DNA of 64,000 nt from Pipra filicauda (lineage: Eukaryota > Chordata > Aves > Passeriformes > Pipridae), in contig NW_024104443.1 in assembly GCF_003945595.2 (NCBI RefSeq), positions 2,170,001 through 2,234,000 of the forward strand, in the 5' to 3' direction. Positions 50,201 through 62,930 of the stretch are shown here, one piece after another; within the stretch, counting starts at the first letter, position 1; the number at the start of each line of letters is the position of its first letter. The translations under genes were made by a program, and so were the position numbers. The notes beneath the pieces are model-generated. The model was not told where the DNA came from and made no database searches. It saw only the letters and a program-made list of their open reading frames with translations.

Positions 50201-53200
50201 ATGAAGATAACTAAAACTGCTTTAAATTAGACTTTAGTGATAGGAGAATCAGTCAAGAAAGACACTGTGGGTCATATGGTGCTTTTTATATCTTGAAGCC
50301 CTCACAGATTAGTAACAACCTAAGCACAATAAGATATTTGTTAGACCATGCCAAAGACATAATACCAGGAGGATCTACTGAAGAACTGTCTGCAACACAA
50401 AAGCATATTCTTATGGAGGTGAATACAAGGTGCAGTTTTCTGTTTAATAGGCTAAAATATGCCTTTAACCTGTTTCATAAGACTTACACACCCGGGTTGT
50501 TTTTCTTTTACCACAGATAACTTGCAGATATGGTACACCACAGGGCTGTATCATATCCGTATAATTCAGCTGGTTGAAATGAGGCTTTTATTTGAAACTT
50601 TAATGTATTATGTCTTCTTAATTTAAAAGTATAAAACACTTGGCTAATGAAAACTGCCTAAGAGAGAAGATGACCATCCTAAAAAAGTTACAATTATAAA
50701 ATCATCTTTTTTGTTTGTTTGTTTTTGGAAACACAAATTCCCAGAGTAAATTGAAATTGATATCAAGAGTTCTTTCATTTAATGCATTTAAAATTTTATT
50801 AAAATATGGAAAGATAGTGTATTGTGGGACAAATCATTTAGTATCTAATCATCAGTAAAGTTCATAATTCCAACCTGACATAGTAAATACAAATAAAGAA
50901 TATTTAATGCTGAAGGGTGCAGGCTGACATCCTCAAGGTTTGGAAAGTATTGTCTCTATTCCTTTCTGTGTATATCACACTGCCAAATTTTTCCGTCATT
51001 AGTCTTTAAAGCATACAGTGTAGGCAGTTTCTAATGGCAGAACATGAAGTTTCTTAGACTTCTGATCTACCTGAGGCCAAATTCTATATTTCTAATATAC
51101 ATAATTTTTTTTTATCTAATAATGGGCAGTTTTGCTGCAATCACATACAGTACTTAAATTTTCACTCATATTTTCCCTTCTCTTTTAATGAAAGAACCTT
51201 ATGAGCAGTATGTAGTATTTCAGAGTTGCAGTTGATCAGAGAGTAGAATAATGACTGCATTGTGAGGTAATTTTTTAAAACTTTTTTATTAGTACACTTT
51301 TGGGGTCAAAAAAAAAAGGTAATGTGGTGTTGGAAAAAGAAACTACTTTTTTGCAGATTTCATGCCTTAAACTTCTGTAAGTCATGGCCACTCCTCTAAA
51401 ATCTCAGAAGGATTTTAGGTTTTAAAACCAGAGTCTAACATGATAACTACTTTTTTAATCAGTAGCATAAAATAAATGGCCATTGGATTCAGATTTTTTT
51501 CTTCATTAGATTTAGATCAAGTGGCTTCATGTGCTAATATTTGTCTTTATTTTACCTTTTCACTTTTTGATCAACAAGTTTTGAAAAGTAGATTTGAGAA
51601 GTGATTTGGGAGCTGTTGCATGATTTTTTTCAGAAAGCGTCTCTAATTTACAGAACTTTTAATGTAATTGTGCACTTATTGACAAAATAGTTGAGGTAAT
51701 CAATACGTAACAGAGTTCAAGGTGGAACTAGGATCTATAAATTAAAATCTTAAATGATTAAAAGGATTTACTTACTCTCTAATGTCACTGCCAAGAAGAT
51801 TAATTATAAAGTGATTATAATGAGCAAACAACACAACTTGAGCCTGAGATTTAATGCTGAACTGTTTCATTAGGATTATTTGTAATAATATTTTTCAAAT
51901 GAAGTGATACTTTCTGAGGTGTGGACAGTGTCTGTACAGAGTCATGTCTCAGTAGCAGAACTGTGATGGAATATGGATTAAACAGCAGACAAACAGGAAC
52001 TGAGCCTGATGAGATTAGAGTCCAGATCATGTTGTTTACTTCCAGTGGTGGCAGACAACCAAACTTAAAAGTAGGATCTGCAGACACGTTCTGCTGTGGA
52101 TCCCCCCTTGCGGTTCTGTGGAGGAATTAAAGAGGGTTCCTAAGACTAACCATGTTGTTGGTGCATTAGGTGGAGGTCAGAGTTAACTCCCAGAGGCTTG
52201 CACAGCTCTTTTTTTTTTGTGCGTCTGCTAATGAATATCTGAAGGCATCCTCTGAAGGGGCTGAACACCACCACCTCCTTACCCTGCCAAGCAATACAGT
52301 CTTACAGTAAACTAATTTTTTCTCCTATTTCCTTTTCTAACTCCGCAAAACAAAGTTCTCACGCTCATCTGTATGTGTGAGAATGTTTTCTTGGCTTTTT
52401 TTCCTACTGGAACCATCCAGTGAACTATTAGTCACTCACCAGCAATATCACTGAAATTGCTCAATGTAAGATTCCTTATCATCTTTTGGGTATGGAACAA
52501 TTGCGTGGACATCCTGTGGGATTTGCTTGTGCTCCACTTATTTCCTCCTTGATACTGCCTGTAAAAGAGCAGTATTATCCTGCATTAGACGTGGCAGAAC
52601 TCCCACTGAAATCTCCATGTTTTGCCTATGTAAGGAGTATGATGTGCCTATTTATGGTCACTTTTCAGTGCAGGGTCTTTTTTTTCTATATTAGTAAGAG
52701 CAAACAGCTGTTCTTTGAATGTAGTGACCTTTTGCACAACTTTGCCACGAGTCCAGAGTCCTTTACTCTGGGAATTACAGAGAAAATACTTTCAGAAACT
52801 CAGACATGCAGAAATCAAGTAGTTCTCCAGCGGCTCTGTTCTAAGAAAACAACTACCGTGAGCAATCTAGAATTGTAAACACTTCTGTTTCTTTTCTTAC
52901 TGCTAAGAGATTTTACTTAACAGACTCTTCTTTTTTCTTTACTGCTAAAATGTATTTCTGAAGAAAAGACATTTTGCAATACATGGATGAATAAATAATC
53001 ACCTCAAAAAATAAAAGGTTACAAAAATGGCAATTAAGCTAAAAATAGAATTCTAAATATGAAATGACTATGCCTCTTGCATCACATATTAAAATATTCA
53101 AAATATTGGGAAAAAGTTTGCACTAGTTTCCCATCTTTTCAGTGGAGTACAATCCTTTTACATGTATGGATTTTAAAAATAGAAGTTCTACATTATAGTA

Positions 53201-56200
53201 CCCTAACATATCCTTAGAGCTGGATTTGTTTGGTAAGTTATGCAAACAAATTGGATACCACTTAGTTTGGACTTTAATAATTTAATCTGTTGTGTGAAGT
53301 TGTTCTTCCAATGCCAGGATTCTGTCCTAAGAGGAGAGCAGGAAGTTGATGCTCCCATTCCTGAAGTGGAGACACTCCAGGGTTGATCTTTCAGTCCAGC
53401 AGCTAATTACCAGGGCTGCAGCACCCCTGCACCTCCTGAGAGTGCCCCTTCATCTCTTTCAAAGTTTCTCAGGATAAGCTTTTATCTTCTTTGCACAAGC
53501 TTTCCTATTTTATTCTGTTTCTGAAAGATTTAGCGAGGTCTGTCAAGAGAATATCTCACTATTTGGGGGTGAATTTTCAATAGAAGCAAATACAGTTGAA
53601 GTAAAGGAGGACATGAGGGGAAACTGAATGTGCACTAAACTGACTGCTTTTTATATTTTTCATTGCCTGGTCCATTCTGTCAGGTAGACCATGAAAAGCC
53701 TAATCATGATAGTAGAAAGAGAACCGTTATGCTTATTTTTATTTTCTTTTATCATTCTTATTTTTATTTACCTTTTAACAATAAAATTTGGTGAGTTTTT
53801 GTTTGAGGAGAGATTTTTCAACTCTTTTGCTGTGGCAACTGTTTTGTTCCTTATTATCAGCAATGTGTATACTTTAGACTACTAAGAAAAGTCTTCTAAG
53901 GTTGAATTTCAGGTTTCAACTAGCAGAGAGCAACAGGATTAGTCATAAGAAAAAATAGTCATGAAATTTCCATTTTCAAGTTTTGCTGCTTAGTTTAACT
54001 ACGAGCAACAGCACTGTACTTAATGCTAATGACTGCTAGCAGCTATGCAGGGAATAAGTAACATAGTTTATTCATACCATGTATTTGCAGATTTGTATTT
54101 ATTATGAAAACTATTTTGCTACTTATTATTTTTCAATTTTGGGTGTTTTTTTTCTTTTTAATTTATCATCCTTTACATAAAATCTGTGTTTCTGAAAACT
54201 ATAAAAATATGTTTATTAACTCCTATTTAAACATATCAGTAGCTGTGCAACTGAGAAGTAAACTAGAAACAGTTTTTGTAGTCTGTCTTTGAGGAACAAA
54301 TAACAGAGAGGACTGGAGTCCATAGGGAATCATGTTGGCCAGATAGTATTAATAGAATCGAGAGTAGCTTCTTGGGTTTTTTTTGGATGTGTGAGATGAA
54401 TTATTTGTTGATTCTGGATGGTGCATGTGTACATGAGAAAATTCTATTAGGTTTCCTTCCTGTTTTTAAAGTGATATTTCTAAGGTAGGACAATAATACA
54501 AATTCTACTGTTTTTTGTTTTGATTGTAATGCTTACCGAGAGTTTTCAAAGATATGTGCATTTAGTTTTGATCTTACTGAGCTTTTGTGATGAGGAGCAG
54601 TTGTATTAAGCATCCAGCTGGTAGTGGATTTCATCAAATGCTTAGTTACTGAGGTAACATGGAAATAAGTAAACAAAGCTGTAGGTTTATGCACTGTATG
54701 GTTTGGCATTTCCCCTTGGTCAGTTCAAGTTATTGGGTTGTTAAAATGAATAGTGCTTTGGTGAAATAATATGCTAGCACAGTCCTTACAGTGGTGTCAG
54801 TATAGGGAGGAGCAGTTTGGCTTGGAATCTTCTGTAGCCTTTCTTTTTAATGCATATGAGTTTCTTCAAGAATGCTTTAATGGATTTGTTTGAAGTCTCC
54901 AAGTTCTTGTTGGTATACAGAGAGAGACTTAATGTTTCAGAAGCACTGAGTAGCATTTGAGCATTTTTTGTCTGGAGTTACCAAATGCCAAGGTTATGGC
55001 TACTTTCCTCCCAAACACTTGTGCCGAAATGTAAGGTGGTGTGTTTTGTGTTTGTGGGTAATACAGTGTTAGTAACACACGAGTGTTTTGGCTGTGCCTG
55101 AAAGGCACTTGCACAGCTTCAAAACTTCCCTCACTCTCCCTGAAACCAGAGAGTAGGCTGGTAGTGGGCAAAATCTGGTAAGGGACACAGCTGATCTGAA
55201 CTGTGCCATGCCATGCCATCATTCACCTAGGTGGTCTATCTCTTTATCTTGATCCTCAAGTTTACTTGGTTTTGCCCTTCCTGTTCTCTCCCCATCCCAC
55301 TGATGTGGGGAATGGGAAAGCATCTGGGCACTGTCAAACTACCATGTGAGGGAAGGAATGTGTTTATTTGCTGCATCAGCCATGTATAAGCTTTTCAGAG
55401 ACTAAGGGAAGCCTGTTAGCCTGTTTCAGTTTGCATCAGAGAATTAAAAAGTGAGAAAAAGGGTGAGCATTGCTGTATTTCAGACCTGTGGGAGGGTTAG
55501 GTCAGTGCTGGGATACCTGGTGATGTTTTAAACATAGAATGTGTTTTGAAAGAAAATAACTGATTATTCAGGTAACAGGTCTGGATTCTACTTCTTTTGT
55601 GTTGGGAAGGCACACTGTGGTTGAGTTAGATGCTCGTGTCTGTGTTTTGGGTGGATTGAGATTTAAGTCTCTCACCAGTACTCATTTCTGTCCCATTTGC
55701 AACTGAAGTCTCTGTCCCTCTGCATTCTGTTTTACACATTGCTTCCAGCAGAGGTTGTTCCAGTGAATCCTGTTTTAGGTGTCCTGCTGTCGTTATGCTC
55801 ATTTGTAGACATATGGATGTATCTGTACATGTATGGGAGGTTAGTGTGATTTGTGGATTCACATTATGAGTTCAATACTGTAGGGTTACTGTATTGAAAT
55901 CCTTTTTTGAGGTTCGGCCTTCAGTCTTCAACAAGTGAATTAGTAGGCCACAGGAAAAATTAAGAGAATAACAGCTACTTCTAAATATATATATATGTAA
56001 ACCTTTGTTTCTACTTTTTTTTATTTTCAAACAATATTCTGTATACAGTTGATATACCTAATAAGCATTGTAGAAACAGCTTTTTGATGTTTTCTATTCT
56101 GTATTTAGTGGGAGAAAGTGTCATAATTTGCATTTTTGAAGCATATATTTAGTGAAGTAGACAAAGAAAATTGACTTAGAGAAAGTTATTTCTAGATTTG

Positions 56201-59200
56201 CTTTTTCATTTTACACTGAGTTGTGCTTCACTGTCTAGCTTTGGGATACAGGGTACTTTCCAAAGTAAATGAGTAATCAAGAAGACCTATAAAAGGATGT
56301 GAGAGAGGAGCCTACTGAGAACAAGTGCAGCTCCTGGTTTCAGAACATTCTGGAGGCTCACAAAGGGGATTTTGTTTGTTGATTTGTGGGTTTTTTTCCA
56401 TTTCAGTACAAGTGTGGACACACTTACTAGAAGAGTTGGCAGAGAGGAAGTAGTAGTGGGTGTTTCATAGTCATACTGAAACCAGCAGGTGGTACAGCTT
56501 CTGATTGTATCAAATTCTTTAGCCTTAGATGAAATGGAATATACGTTAAAAGGACTGAGAGGGCAGTTGTCTTTGAAAGAGTCATGTGTGGCATGAACTT
56601 TATGGGGGAGGCCTTGCCTTTTTCACCTTCTGGTCTTTAAGGGTCAGAACACAGCAAATAGAATAAGAAGAAGGTAGTCTACAGAACATAGCTCTCAATG
56701 ACAAGGAGCTTTCAGAAAATAATCTGAAGAAACCAATCACTAAAGAGAAACCCCAAGGTCTGATAGAGAGGAGGTCAAGGGGGAAAGTAGTCCCTCCATG
56801 CTATAGTGCGTTCCCTCTAAACAGCGAGATGTGCACTCCTGATGAGGACCTGTGTGGCTGCATGAGACCTCACGAGTACAGCTGTGAGCCCTGCTGGGGA
56901 GACTGTGTGCCCAGGAGATGGGCAGCATGGCCTGCTGTAGGAGGAGATCTGTAAGCTGGCACTGGAAGCAAAATGCAGGGCTTGACCCATAGATCCCTGA
57001 TGGCAATTAGGATTTCTGCTTCCTGCAAGCAGTTTGTCATGGGTGTGCATAGAGGAGTTGATTTGCTGTAGTTAGTGGGTTTCCCCCAGGGATGTTTCAT
57101 GGTGGGAGCAGATCGAGAGAGATGATGCTCACTGGCTCTGGAGTTCAGTAGAAGGTGAACTGGATGAATTCAGGAGAGAGAGAAGAACAGGTTTGAGAGG
57201 ATGTCGGTGGAGGAGGATTTGACTCATGCATTTGTGAATGTCTGCTCTCTGATGTTAGTAGCAAACTGACTTTTCCAACTGAATCTGTTTAGAGAACATT
57301 CTCACCAATGGAGATAGTGCATAAAGACTGTGTAAGAGCACAACATTTGCATCGAATCTCCTTGCTTTAACTCATGAGATTGCTGAGACATCATTGCTAT
57401 TTTGGTGTATGATCATCCTCTAAAGCAGAGGTGAAAGAGAAGAGGAAATCTGTCTTTCTGAGTTCATGTTCAAATCCTATAAACTTGTTTGTGTTATGCA
57501 AATATCTGGAAAATGTGCCAATGTGTAAATACACTTTATTTCTGTACCATTGATGACTTGAAGTTGAGTAGCTTGAATTCAGACCGAAGATCTCACTTCA
57601 AATTTCTGTTAATTACATGGTTGATGGTAACTTAGTAAAGCCACTGGCAAAATACTGTGGTAGCATAATAGTAAATAGTAGTAAGACGGTTGAGATTTTG
57701 TTTAAAGGCTTTACTTCAGAAAGTGACAACTATTTCCTTTCCTTTTAAAATAATTTTTAAATGCATTTACAAGGTCTTTTTTTTTTCCTTTTTCTTTTCT
57801 TTTTTAAGATTTTATTTTATTGTAATCTTACAGTCTAGTGAACTAAGTAACTGGTTGTGTTAGGGATTATCATAATCATAATTCCTTTTTTTCTGTATTT
57901 TATTTATAACAGGAATAATAATGTAGACAAATAGTACACACCTACCTGCTACATACCTCTATTGATAAATTTTAAATTACACGAAACCCACAAAAAGAAA
58001 ATAAAGCAAGTTGTACAATGGAGAGGACACATTTCTAAATTTTTTAAGAAATACTAGCCAATAATGACAGTCTTTTGTCATATTTCTCCATACTCCTCTC
58101 TGACATACATAGTAAAAAGAAAAATTGATGCACAGGCCGTCATCAGCAAATCTTGGAGGAAAGCAAGCTAAAGACAGCAAATCGTTTTGGAGTAAAAACA
58201 TCCATTAATCTTCCTACTTAAAAACCACAGAAATTTCTCTTGGGAAGTTATTGCTTGTAAAATCAGTAGTGAGATATGCAGCCTTTCACATAGATATCAT
58301 ATATTTGTTTCTGACTGAGTGTAGCCATGACTGAAAACAGTTTTTTCCTTGGTGTATTGCATATCCTTGTGAAACCAGTTGGTGGGCTTGGCAGAACTCC
58401 AGTCACATCTTATTGCTGCTTAATTGGCATTTTGGTTGGCATTGTTTGCAGTGAATAGAGCTTAATAGGATGTGAAAAGTGAGCAATATTCATTCTTTGA
58501 AGATGCTGGTCCTTTGACATGGCAATGTGTGGACTCCAGTGTGTTGTTTAAGTGTGCTTTTCATACTTAATGGATTTTCTGAGGCAATCTCTCACTTTTG
58601 AGCTCTACTTTAAGTTGTAATGAAGCAAATTGTTTCTCTTCAAACATGTTCTTCAACACATGCTTGCACATGCTTCAGTGAATGCTTTTTGACTGATTAA
58701 AGGTTTTGTGTATAATCTTGATCCTGAGGAGTAACTTCTGCCTCTGTAATTTACTGAAGTAGTTTACATTTATTTGCTTGAAGACTCTTCTGGTTGAGTA
58801 GTTCAGTGACAACAGTGGGATTTATTAAGGTATAATCAATAGCTTTTATATCTGATTAATCTGCTCTGGTTCATTACACTGATCAAATTTAAGGACCTGT
58901 AATGCATATTTTCTATAATAGTCTCTAAAAAGGAAACCTCAGATTGTATTGATTAAATCAAAAGAGGTCCAGTTTTCTTCTACATTATTGAATTTAGTCT
59001 AACAAGTAACATAGCACTGAACATGTTGTTTTACTATATCTATGCAGAGCTGATGTTAGGCATTTTGACTTCAGATATCAGGAAAAGTCGGGCACAAGCT
59101 GAAAGCAGTTTTAACGTGCTTATAGTCCAATAAGCAAGGAGCATCCTGAACATATGCTCAAATTCACAGGTTGCACTTTTCAACATCAGCTTCAGTATCA

Positions 59201-62200
59201 GTGCCATTAATAAAATGCTTTCATAGTAGAGGGTATAGTCCTCATCCTGGAGTCATCTTTATAAATTTCCCCCCTTGCACATACACAGCATATAATATAT
59301 AGCAGGGAACAGAATTTCCCATAGTTTTCTCTTTTTTTTTGTCCTTTTAGGGTAGGTTTAAGATTTGTAAGTTGTTAGAAAATGGTCTCTGAAGAATACA
59401 GACCTATGGAAGAGATATTCTGGGCAACAAATGAATTATTACAGGGTTTTTTGAAGTGACAAAAGCAGAATTTGCAATTTGGGTAGATCCTTCCATTATT
59501 GTGTTCCTAATTCCTTAATATACATAGTGGACACACTGCATTTTATTCTTTTTCCTCATATATTTGATTTTTCTTGTTTTGTTTTCTGAACATGACTTCA
59601 TTTGCATTGTTTTGAAAAGAGACAAAATTAGATAGAGGTTTTTTTGTTACAGAAATACATCTACTGGGCATTAGCATAAGAACAGATATTCACATCAGTA
59701 GGAAAGACTAGATCTAATGGCAAAAGCTAGAATTAGGGCAAGTTACTAATTTTAATTACACCTCTCCAGTAATATTCTAACGAAATTTTCATGGTAAAAA
59801 TGCTAATCAATTGTAAATTATAGTAATGCTTTCATACAATGTTAAGAATTCTGTAGGTTTTTGAAAGGTGTGTCTTATAAATTTAATCCAAAGTTGCCTG
59901 TGTGTTTCAAAGCACTTAGTAATGTCCCCAGTTTGATGCATCTTACTATTACAACTTTGTAGTAAGACTACATAGTTCTTTTTTTAGCTTACTATCCTTC
60001 AACTGAATTGTTTATTCCAACAGAAGATTTTTTCCTGTTCCTAATTTAACAGGGCTTTCCAGGGAAGCCTTGGTTCACGTAGTTGAAGAGCATTATCCAA
60101 TCAGACCCACTTTTTACAAACCAAATTCCTTTTTCACTTCATTTGCCCATTTTTTACATGGGAGACAGCTTTGCATGTGGTAATCTTTAATGAACATTTT
60201 TTCATGCCCTCACTAATTCCCAGAAAAAAGTCAGAACCCCAGGGCACAGTTTACAAAGCACAGAACTTCAGGATTAACATGAATATTGGGTACGTATAAC
60301 CAAATTACTGGCAGAACATGGGTCAACTTCGTTTCTTGCCTGCAGTACCTTTGCTGACTCAAGTCACTGTCAAATTTCCTACGAAGCAACTCCTTCAGTA
60401 GTCTTTCTGGGGCCTAAATAGCTACTCTGAGAAATATAAATGAAGTCTCTTTCAGGAAGGGAGTATGGCTGGTAGAAAGCAAGGAGCCTATTTATCACCC
60501 TGCCTGATCTCTGCCTGTTAAAATTACCCCTATGGGCCACGTGAAATTGGTACATTCTTGGGTTCTGATTTCTCAGTTTAGCTCCAGCAGTAGGGGGGTC
60601 CCAGAGTGAGCTTGTGTTTCTGTCCTTCAGCTGGAGATTGACCTCTGACCAGCCCTCCTGATGCCACAGACCAGACTTCTGCCCAGGAAGCCAGCCAGCC
60701 ATCACAGTTAGTCTGGATCTTCCCCTTAGGTCCATGAAATGTTCCAACAGTAGGGAACAGTGATGCTGTCTCTTTTGCCACTCCTGAATGGAAAGGGATC
60801 CCCTAGAATATGAGTGAAGAGGAAAAGAACTTTCCAGCCATGGTTACCACTCAGGGCAAAGCTTCTTTTTCAGTGGAGGAGTCTGCTTCAAAAACAGACA
60901 CAGCATGGTCATGAGTCAAAATATAAGCTTAGGCTATAAATGTCCTAAAACCTGAAAAATCTCAGTGAAGTAAAATATCTATCTCCTATGACTGCCTTCT
61001 TGTTGCTGTTAGAAAATGCTGTTTTTTTCTGTACAGTACACATTTTCTGTGTGTGTGTGTGACACTTTTTCCTACTTCCAATCTTATTTCCCCCACCTTT
61101 ACATATGATTCTGTGTGTGCAAGAGTGGTAGTAGTCTTATTTTACTGAGTAGAAAATTTAGTCTTTAAAACCAATAAAGTATTCTTGTGCCATCTTCAGT
61201 GTGTTCATGATTCATCCCTTTGCTTCATTGCTTCTGCTTAATCCAAACTAATGCCAGTATCCTTTTTTTAGAGAAGAAAATAAGTAATATTTACAACATA
61301 CACTAGAGGAGAAAAAGCAATTGACTCCCTCTAAAACATGCTTCATTTGTAGTCCTGTGTACTTAAAATGCAATTGCTTTCTTTTGCCTGCATTTATAAC
61401 TGTTTTGTTAGGATTGGGCTCAGTGTGCTTTCCAGAATGGAAATCCAATACAACTTTTCCTACCAAAGTTTTTTTCTTAGCTTATTTTATATTACAGCTA
61501 TACTTTATATCTATAGACATAGATATATAGTTTATCTTCTGAGATTTTATGCAGAAAGAATGAAACAAAGGAAAAAGGAGGACTACAAAATTATGGCAAA
61601 TAGTTGCATGGGTTGATATTCCACTTGGTTCTGTTTCTTCCTAGTTAATCAAATACTTTCTCTTGTGTTTTGTTATCATTGCTACTGTACTTTGCTACAG
61701 CCATTTGTTTCATATTAGCTTAGATTTGACTGTTTATGTGCCATCTAAACACCTCTCCCATCTTACATTTCAAATTCTCATAAATTCACATGCATGCTTC
61801 CTGATCACAATTCGTACACCTACAGGTGACACTGTTCAAGTGTTCTCCACTGTTTTTTAAGGTTTTATCTTAGCCCTTAATATTTGCATGTTTTTAAACT
61901 TTTCCGTGAAGCAAGACAAAAATATATGAAACAATAGTCATTTAACTGTTGGAAGTGTAAAGAGACTGTCTAAAGTGTAAAAAAAAAAAAGGCCAGTAAT
62001 GCTAGCAGCTTTTAACAAATGTGTAACAAAAAAAATAACTTATTTGATTCAGGTTCAGTGTATATTAATCAAAAATAGATTGATTTGAACTTACAGACTG
62101 CCTTTTATAAGTGTGAAAGTAGTTCATTAATTTATAATGGGGGAGAGTAGAAGAAAAATAAATTGATGCAATTTTATTATTTATGACTGATGGGTTCTAG

Positions 62201-62329
62201 TTTATGACCACAAATTGATTAACAGAAAAGGGTTTTTTGAGCAGGTCAGAATTTTTTAACCTGAATGAAACATTAACATATCTTCATGTTTGTATGAGCC
62301 AGCAATATATGTTCACAGACCAGAAACCC

Positions 62330-62930
62330 AAGTGTATCCTGGCCTGCATCCAAAGCAATGTGGGCAGCAGGTTAAGGGAGGTGATTCTGCCCCTCTGCTC
62401 TGCTCTGCTCTGCTCTGCTCTGCTCTGCTCTGCTCTGGTGAGACCTCATCTACAGTGCTGCATCCAGCTCTGGGATCCACAGCACTGGAAAGAAATCTAC
62501 CTGTTGGACTGAGCCCAGAGACGGGTCACAGAAATTATCTGAGGGATGGAACACCTCTCCTGTGAGGAAAGGCTGAGACAGTCAGGGCTATTTGCTGTGG
62601 AGAAGAGAAAGCCCCAGCAAGACCTCGTTCTGGCCTTCCAGTACCTGAAGGGACCCTACAAGAAAGCTGGAGAGGAAAAGACTTTTTTTACCAGAAAATA
62701 GGACAAAGGAAAGGAGTTTTGTACTGAAAGAAGGTAGGTTTGGATTAGACAGAAGGAAGAAATGTTTTATGATGAGGATAGTGAGACACTGGAACAGGTT
62801 GCTCAGGGAAGTTGTGAGTACCCCATGGCTGGAATTGCTCAGGGCCAGGTTGGATGGGGCTCTGAGCAGCCTGGTCTAGCGAAATATGTCCATGCCCGTG
62901 ACGGGGGGACGTGGACTAATTGATCTTTAT
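62330..62930 (+). mobile_element. CR1 LINE, 3' RT region to near the 3' end, sense
   Basis: The + strand encodes the CR1 RT C-terminal wording SRLREVILPLCSAL and VRPHLQCCIQLWDPQHWKE, then nucleotide matches continue through CACCTCTCCTGTGAGGAAAG, GGCCTTCCAGTACCTGAAGG, GAGACACTGGAACAGGTTGC and GGCCAGGTTGGATGGGGCTC to CTGGTCTAG. Beyond about 62885 the 3' tail is degenerate and the terminal ATTCTATG repeat is not clear. Stops after the LLD block show it is dead. It is the longest CR1 copy in the gene and lies in intron 4 in the sense orientation. Confidence 0.93.
62393..62437. repeat. (CTCTG)9 microsatellite inside CR1
   Basis: Nine perfect CTCTG units (45 bp). In typical CR1 this place reads roughly CTCTACTCTGCTCTG before GTGAGACC, so the tract appears to have grown from a two- or three-unit seed that is part of the element. 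Confidence 0.95.

Noticed and set aside
60379..60781. 122-codon and 67-codon minus-strand frames in intron 4, in slightly GC-richer DNA
   Set aside because: I recognise no protein family. The segment might be an old repeat, but no diagnostic ends were found.
62237..62565. Two + strand 91-codon frames with Cys-Ser-Ala-Leu-Leu repeats
   Set aside because: They are CR1 RT remnant plus the CTCTG microsatellite.
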